Positions 38,619-47,645 are shown, counted from the stretch's first letter. The stretch: 64,000 bases of DNA from Gilvimarinus chinensis DSM 19667 (GCF_000377745.1 NZ_KB898706.1:186001-250000), one strand, 5' to 3'. A program made the numbers and translations. Notes: generated by a model not told the origin, from the sequence alone.

Positions 38619-38690
38619 AACATTGGAAAACAAAAGTTATTTTGCTAAATCTAAGCGCGAACGCGAACAGCATAAAAACAGGGAGCAACT

Positions 38691-39020
38691 ATGATCAAAA
38701 TAACGGCGTGCCGCACAACCACTCTGGCATTGCTGATAGGCTTGACGGGCTGTGGCTCGGTAACTACCGTAGGTTCGTCTGACCACAGTGTCACTGCGAA
38801 CCTGGAGCGAAAAAACACTTACTGTAAGTCTATCTCTCGAATGTACAGCGGGGTTGCATTTAACTTTTGCTCGCTGCACGCGCCCTCAAAAGGAGCGAAC
38901 TTGAACTGGTTTGCGGGTTATTACCTGGTGGATGGAATTGCCTCGGCGGTGGTGGATACGGTTCTGCTCTCTTACACCGGGTATCTACAGGTCAAAGAGG
39001 GTAGCGTAATTTTGGATTGA
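38691..39020 (+). CDS. YceK/YidQ-type small lipoprotein
   Basis: 109 residues with signal peptide and lipobox LTGC. The mature part shows RMYSGVAF, then a short loop and DGIASAVVDTVLLSYTGYL, the layout of the YceK/YidQ family (…YSGV… D..S...DT.LLPY). Outer-membrane or inner-membrane lipoprotein of unknown role. The stop region abuts the next lipoprotein gene, and both may be co-expressed. Confidence 0.82.
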   Translation: MIKITACRTTTLALLIGLTGCGSVTTVGSSDHSVTANLERKNTYCKSISRMYSGVAFNFCSLHAPSKGANLNWFAGYYLVDGIASAVVDTVLLSYTGYLQVKEGSVILD

Positions 39021-39039
39021 AGGTGGCTCACATTTTTAT

Positions 39040-39061
39040 TAGGATGCCGCAACCCTTTGCG
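39040..39061 (+). repeat. Small hairpin ahead of the rhombotarget lipoprotein gene
   Basis: GCCGCAA and TTGCGGC pair around CCC(T) between the two lipoprotein genes. There is no T-run; it could be an attenuating or mRNA-stability structure. Confidence 0.35.
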
Positions 39062-39088
39062 GCCTGTAAACAACCATTAGGGATGATC

Positions 39089-39925
39089 ATGTCAAAATTA
39101 ACGCTGTCCTTTTTATTTCTTACTTTTGCTGCTTTTATCAGCGCTTGCAGTGGCTTTGTCAACAATGAATACCGTTCCGGTACTTCCAGTAGCTTGGTGG
39201 ATTTTCTATACCCGGACAATGAAATTCCGACGATTGAGCAAGATCAAACCCCGCACCTGAAGTTGCCATTACGGGTGGGGCTGGCGTTTGTTCCCGCTAA
39301 CTATTCCAATCGAGAGGCCTTACCTGAGAACAAGAAAACTCAACTGCTTGAGCAGGTGAAGTCGGAGTTCTCACATTTACAGTACGTGAGCGATATTACC
39401 GTTATCCCTGAGGCTTACATGCGTTCACGAAAAGGGTTTGATGGGCTGGAGCAACTGTCTCGTCTGTACAGCTTGGATGTTATCGCACTGGTGTCCTTTG
39501 ACCAGATGGCGATCTCATCGGGGCGCAAGAGCTCGTTGCTGTATTGGACCATTGTAGGTTCGTATGTGGTTAAGGGTAGTGAAAATAGTGTTAATACCTT
39601 TGTAGATACGGCCGTCATCGATATGAAAACTCGCAAGCTGCTTCTGCGTGCGCCCGGTGTGAGTGAGCTGGCTAAAAACTCGACGCTGGTTGAGCTGGAC
39701 AAAGTAAGCCGTGAAGTCAAAGAAGAGGGCTTTGCGTTGGCCATGGCGGATATGAGCAAAAATCTTACTCAGGAGCTGCAGGCGTTTGAAGAGCGTATTA
39801 AGCAGGATAAGAGTGTAGAGGTATCTTACCGTAAAGGTTACGGCGGTGGTGGTTCTGTATCTTTGATGACATTACTGGTGTTAGGGTTCTTAATGGCTTT
39901 GCGCCATCGCAGCGCTAGAACCTGA
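39089..39925 (+). CDS. Rhombosortase-dependent (GlyGly-CTERM) lipoprotein
   Basis: 278 residues. The N-terminus is a lipoprotein signal (FLTFAAFISAC, Cys about 20). The C-terminus has YGGGGSVS, a hydrophobic helix (LMTLLVLGFLMAL) and a basic tail (RHRSART): the GlyGly-CTERM layout cleaved by rhombosortase, a rhomboid-type protease. The whole protein matches the idea of the rhombotarget lipoprotein family, which carries both signals. The middle domain (LRVGLAFVPANYSN, LSRLYSLDVIALVSFDQM) is uncharacterised. ATG 39089 has AGGGA six bases upstream; the longer frame begins with TTG. No rhombosortase gene is in the window. Confidence 0.85.
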   Translation: MSKLTLSFLFLTFAAFISACSGFVNNEYRSGTSSSLVDFLYPDNEIPTIEQDQTPHLKLPLRVGLAFVPANYSNREALPENKKTQLLEQVKSEFSHLQYVSDITVIPEAYMRSRKGFDGLEQLSRLYSLDVIALVSFDQMAISSGRKSSLLYWTIVGSYVVKGSENSVNTFVDTAVIDMKTRKLLLRAPGVSELAKNSTLVELDKVSREVKEEGFALAMADMSKNLTQELQAFEERIKQDKSVEVSYRKGYGGGGSVSLMTLLVLGFLMALRHRSART

Positions 39926-39967
39926 GTGGCCTTAGGCGGACGGGCTGTTTTACTGCAAAACTGTACC

Positions 39968-40196
39968 AAGGCGGATTCTGCCCTTTGTGTAAAATAAAGA
40001 TAGACAAAGGCAAATATTCCCTATACAGTGCCAATCAGCTAGAAATTGACCACTCGTTAGATCCGCCTTCGAGTTTGTACTTGTAACACCTCGTCCTGCA
40101 GTTTTAAAGATACGTCTAGATTTTTTGCTACTCCTGCCTAGTTTGCTATGGTTAGCAGGCGCAAGGCGCTTATTTTTTTGATTACAGGATATTGTT
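39968..40196 (+). promoter_or_regulatory. Long structured leader of the cold-shock gene
   Basis: AAGGCGGAT (39968-39976) and ATCCGCCTT (40061-40069) are exact complements. Inside them CCTTTGT (39982-39988) and ACAAAGG (40014-40020) also pair. The long AU-rich leader ahead of a csp gene fits cold-shock mRNA leaders that refold with temperature. Promoter position not determined, so the element could also lie upstream of transcription. Confidence 0.45.
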
Positions 40197-40403
40197 ATGT
40201 CTACAGTTCAAGGTACCGTTAAGTGGTTCAACGAAGCAAAAGGTTTTGGTTTTATTGAGCAAGAGTCTGGTCCAGACGTATTTGCTCACTTCAGCGCCAT
40301 TTCTGGTTCAGGCTTCAAAACCCTGGCCGAAGGCCAGCGCGTTGAGTTCACTGTAACTCAAGGCCAAAAAGGTCCTCAGGCTGAGAATATCGTTGCTGTT
40401 TAA
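40197..40403 (+). CDS. Cold-shock protein, CspA family
   Basis: 68 residues forming one cold-shock OB fold. RNP1 is KGFGFIEQ and RNP2 is DVFAHFSAI, with [12 protein letters not shown] at the start. It binds single-stranded RNA/DNA and probably acts as an RNA chaperone. It has a long leader and its own terminator, so it is monocistronic. Assignment to a particular csp paralogue is not possible. Confidence 0.97.
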   Translation: MSTVQGTVKWFNEAKGFGFIEQESGPDVFAHFSAISGSGFKTLAEGQRVEFTVTQGQKGPQAENIVAV

Positions 40404-40424
40404 GTAACTTTATTTCGCCAGACT

Positions 40425-40457
40425 AAAAAAGCAAACCCTCGGGTTTGCTTTTTTTAT
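40425..40457 (+). terminator. csp terminator, probably bidirectional
   Basis: AAAAAAGCAAACCC (40425-40438) and GGGTTTGCTTTTTT (40441-40454) with a two-base loop centre and a T-run on each strand; serves csp and perhaps the convergent CNNM gene. Confidence 0.9.
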
Positions 40458-40473
40458 GTCCGTTGTTTTAGTT

Positions 40474-41544
40474 TTATTCCGACTTCGGACTCTCTTCTTC
40501 AATATCGGCACGGCTTTTCTTGGCTTGTCGGCGCCAGTGTCGGCGCGCCAGCTCCTGCATATCGCGGGTCTTATCGTTTTCATCCACAATCTCCCGGCCC
40601 AGCAGGGTTTCCAGCACGTCCTCCAGGGTAATAATGCCCTGCACATCGCCAAATTCAGTGACCACCAGAATCATGTGGGTCTTTTTGCGTAAAAACTCCT
40701 CCAGCGCCTGGGTCAGGGGCATGGCATCCAGCAGGGCGGGTAACTCGCGGCGATAGTCTTGCAGTGGCGTTTGGGTGTCGCCTTTGGCCTGAGCGACTAA
40801 CAGATCGCTGAGCAGAACCACGCCGGTAATATTGTCCGGGTCGTCGGCGTAGACCGGAATGCGGGAGAAGGGAATGGTTTTATGGTGGGCAAAAAAGTCC
40901 TCTACGCTGTGTTCTTCGGCCTCGCTAAACAATACGGTACGTGGGGTCATGGCCTCGCGGATGGTGGTGTTGCGAAGCGCCAGCAGGTTTTTAACCACCA
41001 GGCTTTCGTTTTCATCCAGGTGTCCTTCGGCGCTGCTAATATCGGCGGCTATAGCCAGCTCTTGGCGATCCAGCCCAGTGCCGGCGCGCTCGCCGCGGGT
41101 GATAAGCTTGGTCAGCATTTCGGATAAGCGAATAAACGGGTAAAGCAGCTTGATTAAATAGTGCAGCCCATACGCCGTAAAGGGGGCGAGGCCTCGCCAG
41201 TAATAAGCGCCGAGAGTTTTGGGAATAATTTCTGAAAGTACCAAAATAAGCAGTGTAAGTACGGCGGAGAATACCCCCAAATACGCGCTGCCAAATACTA
41301 CGGTAGCTTGTGCGCCGGCACCCGCGGCGCCAATGGTGTGGGCGATGGTATTGAGAGTCAGGATTGCCGCCAGGGGGCGCTCGACGTCTTTGGTGAGTTC
41401 AGCCAATAGCTTGCCAGAGCGCTTGCCACCTTGCTCTAGCAATGACGAATAGGCTGAGTTGACACTCAGCAGCACAGCCTCAGCTACCGAGCACAAAAAC
41501 GATACGCCCAAAGCCAGGGCGATATAGAGTAATAACAGCGTCAT
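40474..41544 (-). CDS. CNNM/DUF21 and CBS-domain membrane protein
   Basis: 356 residues. The N-terminal DUF21/CNNM domain (about 1-180) has four hydrophobic segments (LLLLYIALALGVSFLCSVAEAVLLS; LTLLILVLSEIIPKTLG). A CBS pair follows (MTPRTVLFSEAEEHSVEDFF … FSRIPVY; VVTEFGDVQGIITLEDVLETLLG). The C-terminal CorC_HlyC transporter domain is absent and the protein ends in a basic tail. Relatives are implicated in magnesium or cobalt export and are often misnamed haemolysins. Convergent with csp. Transported ion unknown. Confidence 0.92.
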   Translation of the reverse strand: MTLLLLYIALALGVSFLCSVAEAVLLSVNSAYSSLLEQGGKRSGKLLAELTKDVERPLAAILTLNTIAHTIGAAGAGAQATVVFGSAYLGVFSAVLTLLILVLSEIIPKTLGAYYWRGLAPFTAYGLHYLIKLLYPFIRLSEMLTKLITRGERAGTGLDRQELAIAADISSAEGHLDENESLVVKNLLALRNTTIREAMTPRTVLFSEAEEHSVEDFFAHHKTIPFSRIPVYADDPDNITGVVLLSDLLVAQAKGDTQTPLQDYRRELPALLDAMPLTQALEEFLRKKTHMILVVTEFGDVQGIITLEDVLETLLGREIVDENDKTRDMQELARRHWRRQAKKSRADIEEESPKSE

Positions 41545-41707
41545 GGATCAGCCTCCGGGGCTGGTGATTAATCTCGGTTTGACGGTATAGTCGGTTTTTC
41601 CCCAATCATACAGGGTTCGGAAGCACCTTGTTGTGCCCCCCAAGGATAGTCCGACAAGGGCGCGCAGGTCGCACGTTTCCGCCCCGCAATAGCGCAAGGA
41701 GATAGTT

Positions 41708-42256
41708 ATGTGGAAGCAAGCGGTTACCGCTTTACTGGTGGCAGGTAGCGCCTATGTCAATGCTGAGTCCTTTACGTTGAGTAGTCCGGCTGTAAACGAT
41801 GGTGGCACCCTGGCATCGGCTCAGGAGTTTAACGGGTTTGGCTGTACCGGCGGCAATGTATCCCCCGAGCTGCAATGGTCGGGCGAGCCAGAGGGAACTA
41901 AAAGCTTCGCCTTAACGGTGTACGACCCTGATGCCCCCACTGGGTCTGGCTGGTGGCATTGGCAGGTGATTAATATCCCCGCCGAGGTAAGTTCAATCCC
42001 GGCCGGGGCAGGCACCGAAACCGGCGATAAGCTGCCCGAGGGCGCTCGCCAAGGGCCGTCGGATTACGGCGTTAAAGCGTTTGGCGGCGCCTGCCCGCCT
42101 GAGGGGGACGAACCTCACCGCTATGAATTTACCCTGTACGCACTGGGCACCGACTCACTGCAAGTACCTGACAACGCCAGTGCGGCCTTAATCGGCTTTA
42201 TGATTAACGCCAATAAAATTGGCGAGGCCAGCTTTACCGCGATGTACGGCAGGTAG
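41708..42256 (+). CDS. Exported YbhB/YbcL-type PEBP protein
   Basis: 182 residues with a short signal peptide (AVTALLVAGSAYVNA). The phosphatidylethanolamine-binding-protein fold shows FGCTGGNVSPELQWSG, LTVYDPDAPTGSGWWHW (the conserved DPDAP) and FGGACPPEGDEPHRYEF. Bacterial relatives are periplasmic or cytosolic and have no firm biochemical role. The frame is preceded by AAGGAG near 41697. It is convergent with the GH26 gene. Confidence 0.92.
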   Translation: MWKQAVTALLVAGSAYVNAESFTLSSPAVNDGGTLASAQEFNGFGCTGGNVSPELQWSGEPEGTKSFALTVYDPDAPTGSGWWHWQVINIPAEVSSIPAGAGTETGDKLPEGARQGPSDYGVKAFGGACPPEGDEPHRYEFTLYALGTDSLQVPDNASAALIGFMINANKIGEASFTAMYGR

Positions 42257-42267
42257 CCTGTTTAATC

Positions 42268-42297
42268 CGTCAGACGTTGGTCGCCCAACGTCTGACG
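42268..42297. terminator. 13-bp perfect hairpin between PEBP and GH26 genes
   Basis: CGTCAGACGTTGG (42268-42280) and CCAACGTCTGACG (42285-42297) around TCGC, between convergent stops. No T-run; probably a shared transcript end. Confidence 0.65.
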
Positions 42298-42303
42298 CAC
42301 CGG

Positions 42304-43779
42304 CTAAAACTCCGGCAACTCATCCAGGGTAATTACTCGCTCGTGCTCATACACATGTTTTTTGTGAACGTCGGTGTTGTAGTACTCGCCGGTCCAGAAG
42401 TTGTTTGAGTGATCCTCAGTAGTGTCCAACGCACCGTCATTCCACACCATAAACCACAGCCACCAGGCATTATCAGCGGCCATGGCATCCGGGTCGGGTA
42501 TGTTGCTGTTCTCACTCAGGGCGACCATCTTTTCCCGGTGCGGGTAGGCTTTGGTGACATCGTATAAGGTTTTTTGCGACTCATAGTTTTGCGCACCATC
42601 GTAGATATCGGTGCTGACAATATCGACAACGTCATCGCCCGGATACCAGATGGCGTTTTGCCCGTTCCACACCCAAATTAAATTCGTTAGCCCGTGGTAG
42701 TTGGTTAAGCGTTCAAACAGGTAGCGCCACAACAGGGTTTGCGCGTAGGCAGCAGGTACGCCATCGGTGCGTGCGCGGCCCCACCAAAACCAGCCACCGG
42801 CGGCTTCGTGCAGTGGGCGCCACAAAACCGGCACGTCGGCGTTTTCCAGCTTTTTAAGCTCGCCTGCAATCAGGTCTACATCGTGCTCAATGGCGGCAAA
42901 GGCGTCGCTTTCGGTATCCAGCGCACCATCCTTAACCGGAATGGTAAAACGGGTGTTTTTACTGGCATCTTCCTGATTTGCGTAAAAGTTTTTACTATCA
43001 CCTGACGGATCGCGCCAGTGCCAGGCAAAGGTGATAAGACCGCCTTTGTTCCAGTATTCAATGGCTTCTTCGGTTTGTGTCAGGCCCGAACCATTGGCGT
43101 AGGCACCGTAATTCATAAAGTCATAACCCATAAGCGCGGGTTCTTTACCGGTGGCGTCTAGAACGCGCTGGTGCATATCAATTTGATCAGCCCAGGTTAA
43201 ATCCATTTGTCCGCTCAGCATTTTGCTGCCCCATACGCTGTGCAGGTAATCAAACACTTTTTGGCTGGTGGCGCTGGCATCGGGGGTAACGAGTGAGGTG
43301 CTCAGCGCAGTTTGGCTTTTTTCATTGTTGCCCGGACAAAAGGTGCGCGCGATGCACACGTCGCCGTTATTGAATTGCCAATTACTGTTGTTATCCGAAT
43401 TGCTCGCACAATAATTAATTTCTTCTGCACCTACCTTGCAGTGATCAAATTCACCCACGCCCGGATCGGCAGCGGACTGGTAAATCACACAGTTGTGGCC
43501 GTTTTCCCAACCCCAGCCGTTGGCCGATTCGCTGTAGCGACAATAAGGGCTGCCGTTGTTGGCAGCGTTTGGAATTAAACCCGCCACAGAGGCCGTCGAG
43601 CTGCTTGAGCCGGTACTGTCACTGCTGTCGGTCGAGCTGCTTACACTGCTTGAGAGGTCTGAACTGCTGCTTGAGACGCTTGGTGGAGACGTCGGGGCAG
43701 GTTCACTGCCACCGCTGCTGCCGCAAGCGGTCAGGTATAGGGCGCTGAGCCCCAGGTACAACATTGCTTTTATTTTCAT
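42304..43779 (-). CDS. GH26 beta-mannanase lipoprotein with CBM10-like modules
   Basis: 491 residues. A lipobox LTAC (Cys19) anchors it, followed by a Ser-rich linker (about 27-63). Two Cys-rich segments resemble CBM10: GWGWENGHNC (88-97) and NWQFNNGDVCIARTFC (133-148). The GH26 catalytic domain follows (about 170-480). The acid/base is Glu325 in WRPLHEAAGGW and the nucleophile Glu423 in VALSENSN. It likely hydrolyses beta-1,4-mannan at the cell surface. Surface lipoprotein anchoring with CBMs is typical of Saccharophagus-type glycan systems. Monocistronic. Confidence 0.93.
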   Translation of the reverse strand: MKIKAMLYLGLSALYLTACGSSGGSEPAPTSPPSVSSSSSDLSSSVSSSTDSSDSTGSSSSTASVAGLIPNAANNGSPYCRYSESANGWGWENGHNCVIYQSAADPGVGEFDHCKVGAEEINYCASNSDNNSNWQFNNGDVCIARTFCPGNNEKSQTALSTSLVTPDASATSQKVFDYLHSVWGSKMLSGQMDLTWADQIDMHQRVLDATGKEPALMGYDFMNYGAYANGSGLTQTEEAIEYWNKGGLITFAWHWRDPSGDSKNFYANQEDASKNTRFTIPVKDGALDTESDAFAAIEHDVDLIAGELKKLENADVPVLWRPLHEAAGGWFWWGRARTDGVPAAYAQTLLWRYLFERLTNYHGLTNLIWVWNGQNAIWYPGDDVVDIVSTDIYDGAQNYESQKTLYDVTKAYPHREKMVALSENSNIPDPDAMAADNAWWLWFMVWNDGALDTTEDHSNNFWTGEYYNTDVHKKHVYEHERVITLDELPEF

Positions 43780-43942
43780 GGCATTTTCTCTATAACGGCG
43801 GACCTTGTGCTCCGCTTTTTATTATCGAAAGGTGCTATCGCGCGCCAAAGTGTAACCGATTACAGTTTGGCGCGGCAATGAGGGTTGGCGGCTGTATGAC
43901 ACACAATACGGTGACTTAATTTAAATAACTTGTATTCGGAGG

Positions 43943-43976
43943 CTGTCATTTACTTGTCACCGCGGACATTGATACT
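43943..43976 (+). promoter_or_regulatory. PHO box and -10 ahead of phoD
   Basis: CTGTCATTTACTTGTCAC (43943-43960) is two 7-mers, CTGTCAT and TTGTCAC, separated by four bases, the PhoB recognition layout. GATACT follows 10 nt later (43971-43976) as the -10. Predicts PhoB-activated transcription under phosphate limitation. Confidence 0.8.
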
Positions 43977-44005
43977 CCCCTGTTCAAAATTGCAGGAGAA
44001 TTGAA

Positions 44006-45784
44006 ATGCCAGATGTATCCAGACGCGGATTTATTCGCAACGGTTTGTTCGGGTTGGGCGGGCTTTATGTCACTACGGCGTTGTCCGGTTGCGGCAGCGA
44101 CGATGACGATTCACTCGGATTTGGAACCTTTGATCACGGCGTCGCCTCGGGTGATCCGCTGGCCGATAGCGTGATTCTGTGGACGCGTGTAACACCGTCC
44201 GATACCAGCGCCGAGGCCGTGCGCTTGAGCTGGGAGGTGGCCGATAATGCCGAATTTAATAATGTGTTGGCCGAAGGCACAGGTGAAGCGCACATATCCC
44301 GCGATTTTACCGTGAAAGTGGATGTTCGCGGCCTGCTTCCAGACACCCGGTATTATTATCGTTTTCGCACCGCGACCCAGATTTCCACTGTCGGCAAAAC
44401 CCGTACCTTGCCCGATTTAAGCAGCGAGCATTTAACCCTTGCGGTAGTGTCTTGTTCTAACTACCCCGCCGGTTACTTTCATGTGTACGGCGAGTTGGCC
44501 AAACGCGATCTGGATTTAGTGCTGCATCTTGGGGATTACATTTACGAATACGGCTCTGGCGGATATGCCTCTGAACAGGCGTCCGCCATGGGGCGTGAGT
44601 CGTTGCCCGCTAACGAGCTGTTTACGCTGGACGATTATCGCACCCGCTATGCTCAGTATCGCAGTGACGCCGACTTGCAGGCGGCGCACGCCAGCGCACC
44701 CTTTCTGGTGGTGTGGGATGACCATGAAATCGCCAATGACACCTACGACGGCGGCGCGGAAAATCATAACGACGGCGAAGGTGATTTTGACGAGCGTAAG
44801 CTGGCCGCTATGCGCGCGTATTTTGAGTGGTTGCCCATTCGCCCCGAGGGGGCCGTCAGTAGCGATGAACTGGCCATGCCCTCAAGTATTTATCGTCAAT
44901 TTCAATGGGGTGACTTGGTCAACTTGTTGATGCTTGATACCCGTAATGAAGCGCGCGCAAAGCCCTTGGTCATCACCGATTACTTTGATGCCGCCACCGG
45001 TGCCTTCGATTTTGAGGGTCTTTTTGCCGACATTAACGACCCTTCACGCAAATTGTTGGGCGATGCCCAGCTGGACTGGTTACGCTCGGCTATGGCCAGC
45101 TCAAGTGCCACATGGCAGTTGCTGGGGCAGCAGGTGCTGATGGGGCAGATGTACCTGCCTTTTGCTATCGCTACACAGCAAATGGCGATTCCCGATTACG
45201 CCGAGCTGGGGGCGATTGCACTGCTGGCGGCACGTGCTCAAGCTGGTGATCCAACACTGACTGCCGAAGAGCTCGCGTACTTGCAGGCAAATCAATCCCG
45301 CCTGACCCCTGAGGTATTGGCGCTGCTGCAGGCACCTGCGGTGCCTTACAACCTGGATGCCTGGGATGGTTATGGCGCTGCGCGCGAGGCTGTGTATCAA
45401 ATTGCCCGTGAGTCCAACGCGCGGTTAGTCGTGTTAGCCGGAGACACCCACAATGCGTGGGCCAGCGAGCTACAGGATGCAGAAGGCAATGCGGTGGGGG
45501 TTGAGCTGGCAACCGCATCGGTTAGCTCTCCGGGGTTGGAAAAATATCTGGGGATTCCCGCCGGGGCTTATGCCGAGACCGAAGCGGGCATTGTACAGCT
45601 GGTCGCCGGGCTTAAATATTTAAATGCTAGCGATCGCGGCTTTCTGACGCTGGATATAACTCGCGAGAAAATCGACGCTCAGTGGGAGTTTGTCTCCTCC
45701 ATTAAGCAGGCCAGCTACCAACTGCAATCAACTCGTGCCCAGCAAATGCAAGTGCAGGCAGGCAGCCCGGTCCAATTTGTCTAG
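44006..45784 (+). CDS. phoD: PhoD-type alkaline phosphatase/phosphodiesterase
   Basis: 592 residues. The N-terminus SRRGFIRNGLFGLGG is a twin-arginine signal running into the lipobox LSGC, so it is a Tat-exported lipoprotein or processed periplasmic enzyme. PhoD landmarks: DHGVASGDPLADSVILWTR, LHLGDYIYEYG, VVWDDHEIANDTYDGG, and VLAGDTHNAW, which hold the Fe/Ca-binding Asp, Asn and His ligands. It releases phosphate from organic phosphates. The PHO box upstream (43943) predicts induction by phosphate starvation. SD AGGAG at 43991-43995, ten bases ahead of the ATG. Confidence 0.95.
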   Translation: MPDVSRRGFIRNGLFGLGGLYVTTALSGCGSDDDDSLGFGTFDHGVASGDPLADSVILWTRVTPSDTSAEAVRLSWEVADNAEFNNVLAEGTGEAHISRDFTVKVDVRGLLPDTRYYYRFRTATQISTVGKTRTLPDLSSEHLTLAVVSCSNYPAGYFHVYGELAKRDLDLVLHLGDYIYEYGSGGYASEQASAMGRESLPANELFTLDDYRTRYAQYRSDADLQAAHASAPFLVVWDDHEIANDTYDGGAENHNDGEGDFDERKLAAMRAYFEWLPIRPEGAVSSDELAMPSSIYRQFQWGDLVNLLMLDTRNEARAKPLVITDYFDAATGAFDFEGLFADINDPSRKLLGDAQLDWLRSAMASSSATWQLLGQQVLMGQMYLPFAIATQQMAIPDYAELGAIALLAARAQAGDPTLTAEELAYLQANQSRLTPEVLALLQAPAVPYNLDAWDGYGAAREAVYQIARESNARLVVLAGDTHNAWASELQDAEGNAVGVELATASVSSPGLEKYLGIPAGAYAETEAGIVQLVAGLKYLNASDRGFLTLDITREKIDAQWEFVSSIKQASYQLQSTRAQQMQVQAGSPVQFV

Positions 45785-45865
45785 CGGGCAGTTGCAGAGT
45801 GTCGATAGGCTTAAAGTGGCCTGAACAGTGCCTCGGAATGCTCGTTTTCTGGGTGCGATCAGGCC

Positions 45866-47110
45866 CTAGTCAAAGCGGCCGCCGCGGGCGCCGGAACCGG
45901 AGCGTTGGGCATTATTGCTGTAACGACTGCGATCAACTGGGCGGCTGGGGGCCGCCTGCCTACTTGCCTTAGGGCGGCTCTCGCTGCGCATGCGTGGCTG
46001 GCTTTGCGGTCGCGGCTGGCTTTGCAGGCGATTGGTGTTGCGCTCGATCACCCGAGTGCGCGGATTATTCCGCTCTACTGGAGTGCGCTTGATCGTGTTG
46101 CGCTGTAGCCGCTCCGTGCGATGAATCGCCTCGCGGGAGTGCTGCTTAATGCCGGGGCTGCGCTCGACACGGGGCTGTTTGTTACTCCCGTAAACCGCAT
46201 TAATGCGGCTTTGGTGATGGCGCAACTGGCGTTGTACCTGCTCACGATGTTGCGTTGAATTGACCCGGCCGCGTTGCTCAAAAGCGTTTAAGCGCTGCTG
46301 AGGTATCGCACCGTGATGGCGATAGTGGACGTTACGGCGGTGGTGCGGGTCGTGACGCCAGTGTTCCACCCGTGGGTGATACCCGTAATGGCGATGACGG
46401 TAGTGGTAGTAAGGGCGGCTATGGCTGATCACCACGGTGCGATGGCCCCAGTGAAAGCCGCTAAAGTAAAACCAATCCCCTACCGGTGCAGAAAATCCCC
46501 AGTAAAATCCGCCGCTGTAACGTGGCGGGCGGGGCCAGTATACGGGCGGATACGCAGGCCAACCCCAGCTGCCATATACAACACGGGTATCGTAGTAGGG
46601 CACGTACACCACTTCGCGGCGAGTTGGCTGAATGATAATTTGTCGGTCTTCAAGGCTCGCTTTTTGGTGCTCCATTCCTTCTAAACTGCCGTTATCCCAG
46701 GCGCGTTGGCGCAATTGCTGTACATCGGCCAGGGTAGCTTGTTCGTCCGCGAGGAAAGCCTCGCCCAGCTCTTGAGTCCAAAGTAAGTCTTCACTCATGC
46801 GCGAGAGTAAGTCTGGAAAGGCCAGCAGCGCTTTGACGCTGGGATCCCAGGGCTCGTTGTTAGCGGCGTTGACCGCCTCTTCGGCAGACAAACTTTTACG
46901 CTGTTGCAGCCAGCGTTCGGCTTGCACAATTTCCAGTGGGTAGGTGGCTGCGATAAGAATGTGGGTAAGAACGGTATCCGGATACAGCGCCACGGGCGCT
47001 AACAGTTGTTGACGCTTCTCGCTGGTGAAGTCGTCATTGGCGAAGGACGCCGCGCTAAAAATCATCAGCATAACGGCGGCAAAAAATTTTGGTATTGATG
47101 CAATGTTCAT
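45866..47110 (-). CDS. DUF3300 family exported protein
   Basis: 414 residues. A signal peptide (FFAAVMLMIFSAASFA) precedes a DUF3300 domain (about 25-180: LLAPVALYPDTVLTHILIAATYPLEIVQAERWL, split here by the 20-residue rule as LLAPVALYPDTV and THILIAATYPLEIV). The rest is low-complexity, rich in His, Tyr and Arg (YYHYRHRHYGYHPR) and then Arg/Gln/Ser. The basic tail would suit interaction with an acidic surface or polymer. Function unknown. Divergent from the GlsB-type gene. Confidence 0.88.
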   Translation of the reverse strand: MNIASIPKFFAAVMLMIFSAASFANDDFTSEKRQQLLAPVALYPDTVLTHILIAATYPLEIVQAERWLQQRKSLSAEEAVNAANNEPWDPSVKALLAFPDLLSRMSEDLLWTQELGEAFLADEQATLADVQQLRQRAWDNGSLEGMEHQKASLEDRQIIIQPTRREVVYVPYYDTRVVYGSWGWPAYPPVYWPRPPRYSGGFYWGFSAPVGDWFYFSGFHWGHRTVVISHSRPYYHYRHRHYGYHPRVEHWRHDPHHRRNVHYRHHGAIPQQRLNAFEQRGRVNSTQHREQVQRQLRHHQSRINAVYGSNKQPRVERSPGIKQHSREAIHRTERLQRNTIKRTPVERNNPRTRVIERNTNRLQSQPRPQSQPRMRSESRPKASRQAAPSRPVDRSRYSNNAQRSGSGARGGRFD

Positions 47111-47361
47111 AGTGTCAGCCCTAAAGCGAATGCTCCGTGCCGTTGTCAGACACCCAACCGGGGTCTATTGCTCCATTAAGGTTAGCGTATAGGAGGGGCG
47201 CTGAACTCTTGCTGAACAGCCACTCAGCGGTAAAAGGCTTTTAGCTATATAGGAAACCTTCGTTATTGAGAAACTGTTTAACCTCAATGTAGGAACAACA
47301 TACACCATGGTATAGCCTAGGTAAGTGTAGTACCACTATTGTTCATAACAGGAGCGTTCGT

Positions 47362-47613
47362 ATGGATATTACCGCCATTATTATTTTTCTGCTTATCGGT
47401 GCTTTTGCCGGTTGGCTTGCCGGCCAGATAATGAAGGGTCGTGGTTTTGGCCTGCTGGGCAATATCGTTGTCGGGATTATTGGAGCACTGATTGGGGGCT
47501 TTGTTTTTAGTTTACTCGGCATTACGGCCGGTGGGTTAATTGGTTCAATCATCACGGCTACCTTAGGGGCAGTCATCTTATTGTTCTTAATATCGCTGGT
47601 GAAAAAAGCCTAG
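47362..47613 (+). CDS. GlsB/YeaQ/YmgE family membrane protein
   Basis: 83 residues and mostly hydrophobic: three helices (IIIFLLIGAFAGWLAGQI, LGNIVVGIIGALIGGFVF, GGLIGSIITATLGAVILLFL) with the GRGFGLLGNI loop typical of the transglycosylase-associated/GlsB family. These small stress-linked inner-membrane proteins have no proven enzyme activity. AGGAG sits eight bases upstream of the ATG. Confidence 0.93.
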   Translation: MDITAIIIFLLIGAFAGWLAGQIMKGRGFGLLGNIVVGIIGALIGGFVFSLLGITAGGLIGSIITATLGAVILLFLISLVKKA

Positions 47614-47645
47614 CGTAAAAATCAGTTGTTACCTTAATGCAACGG

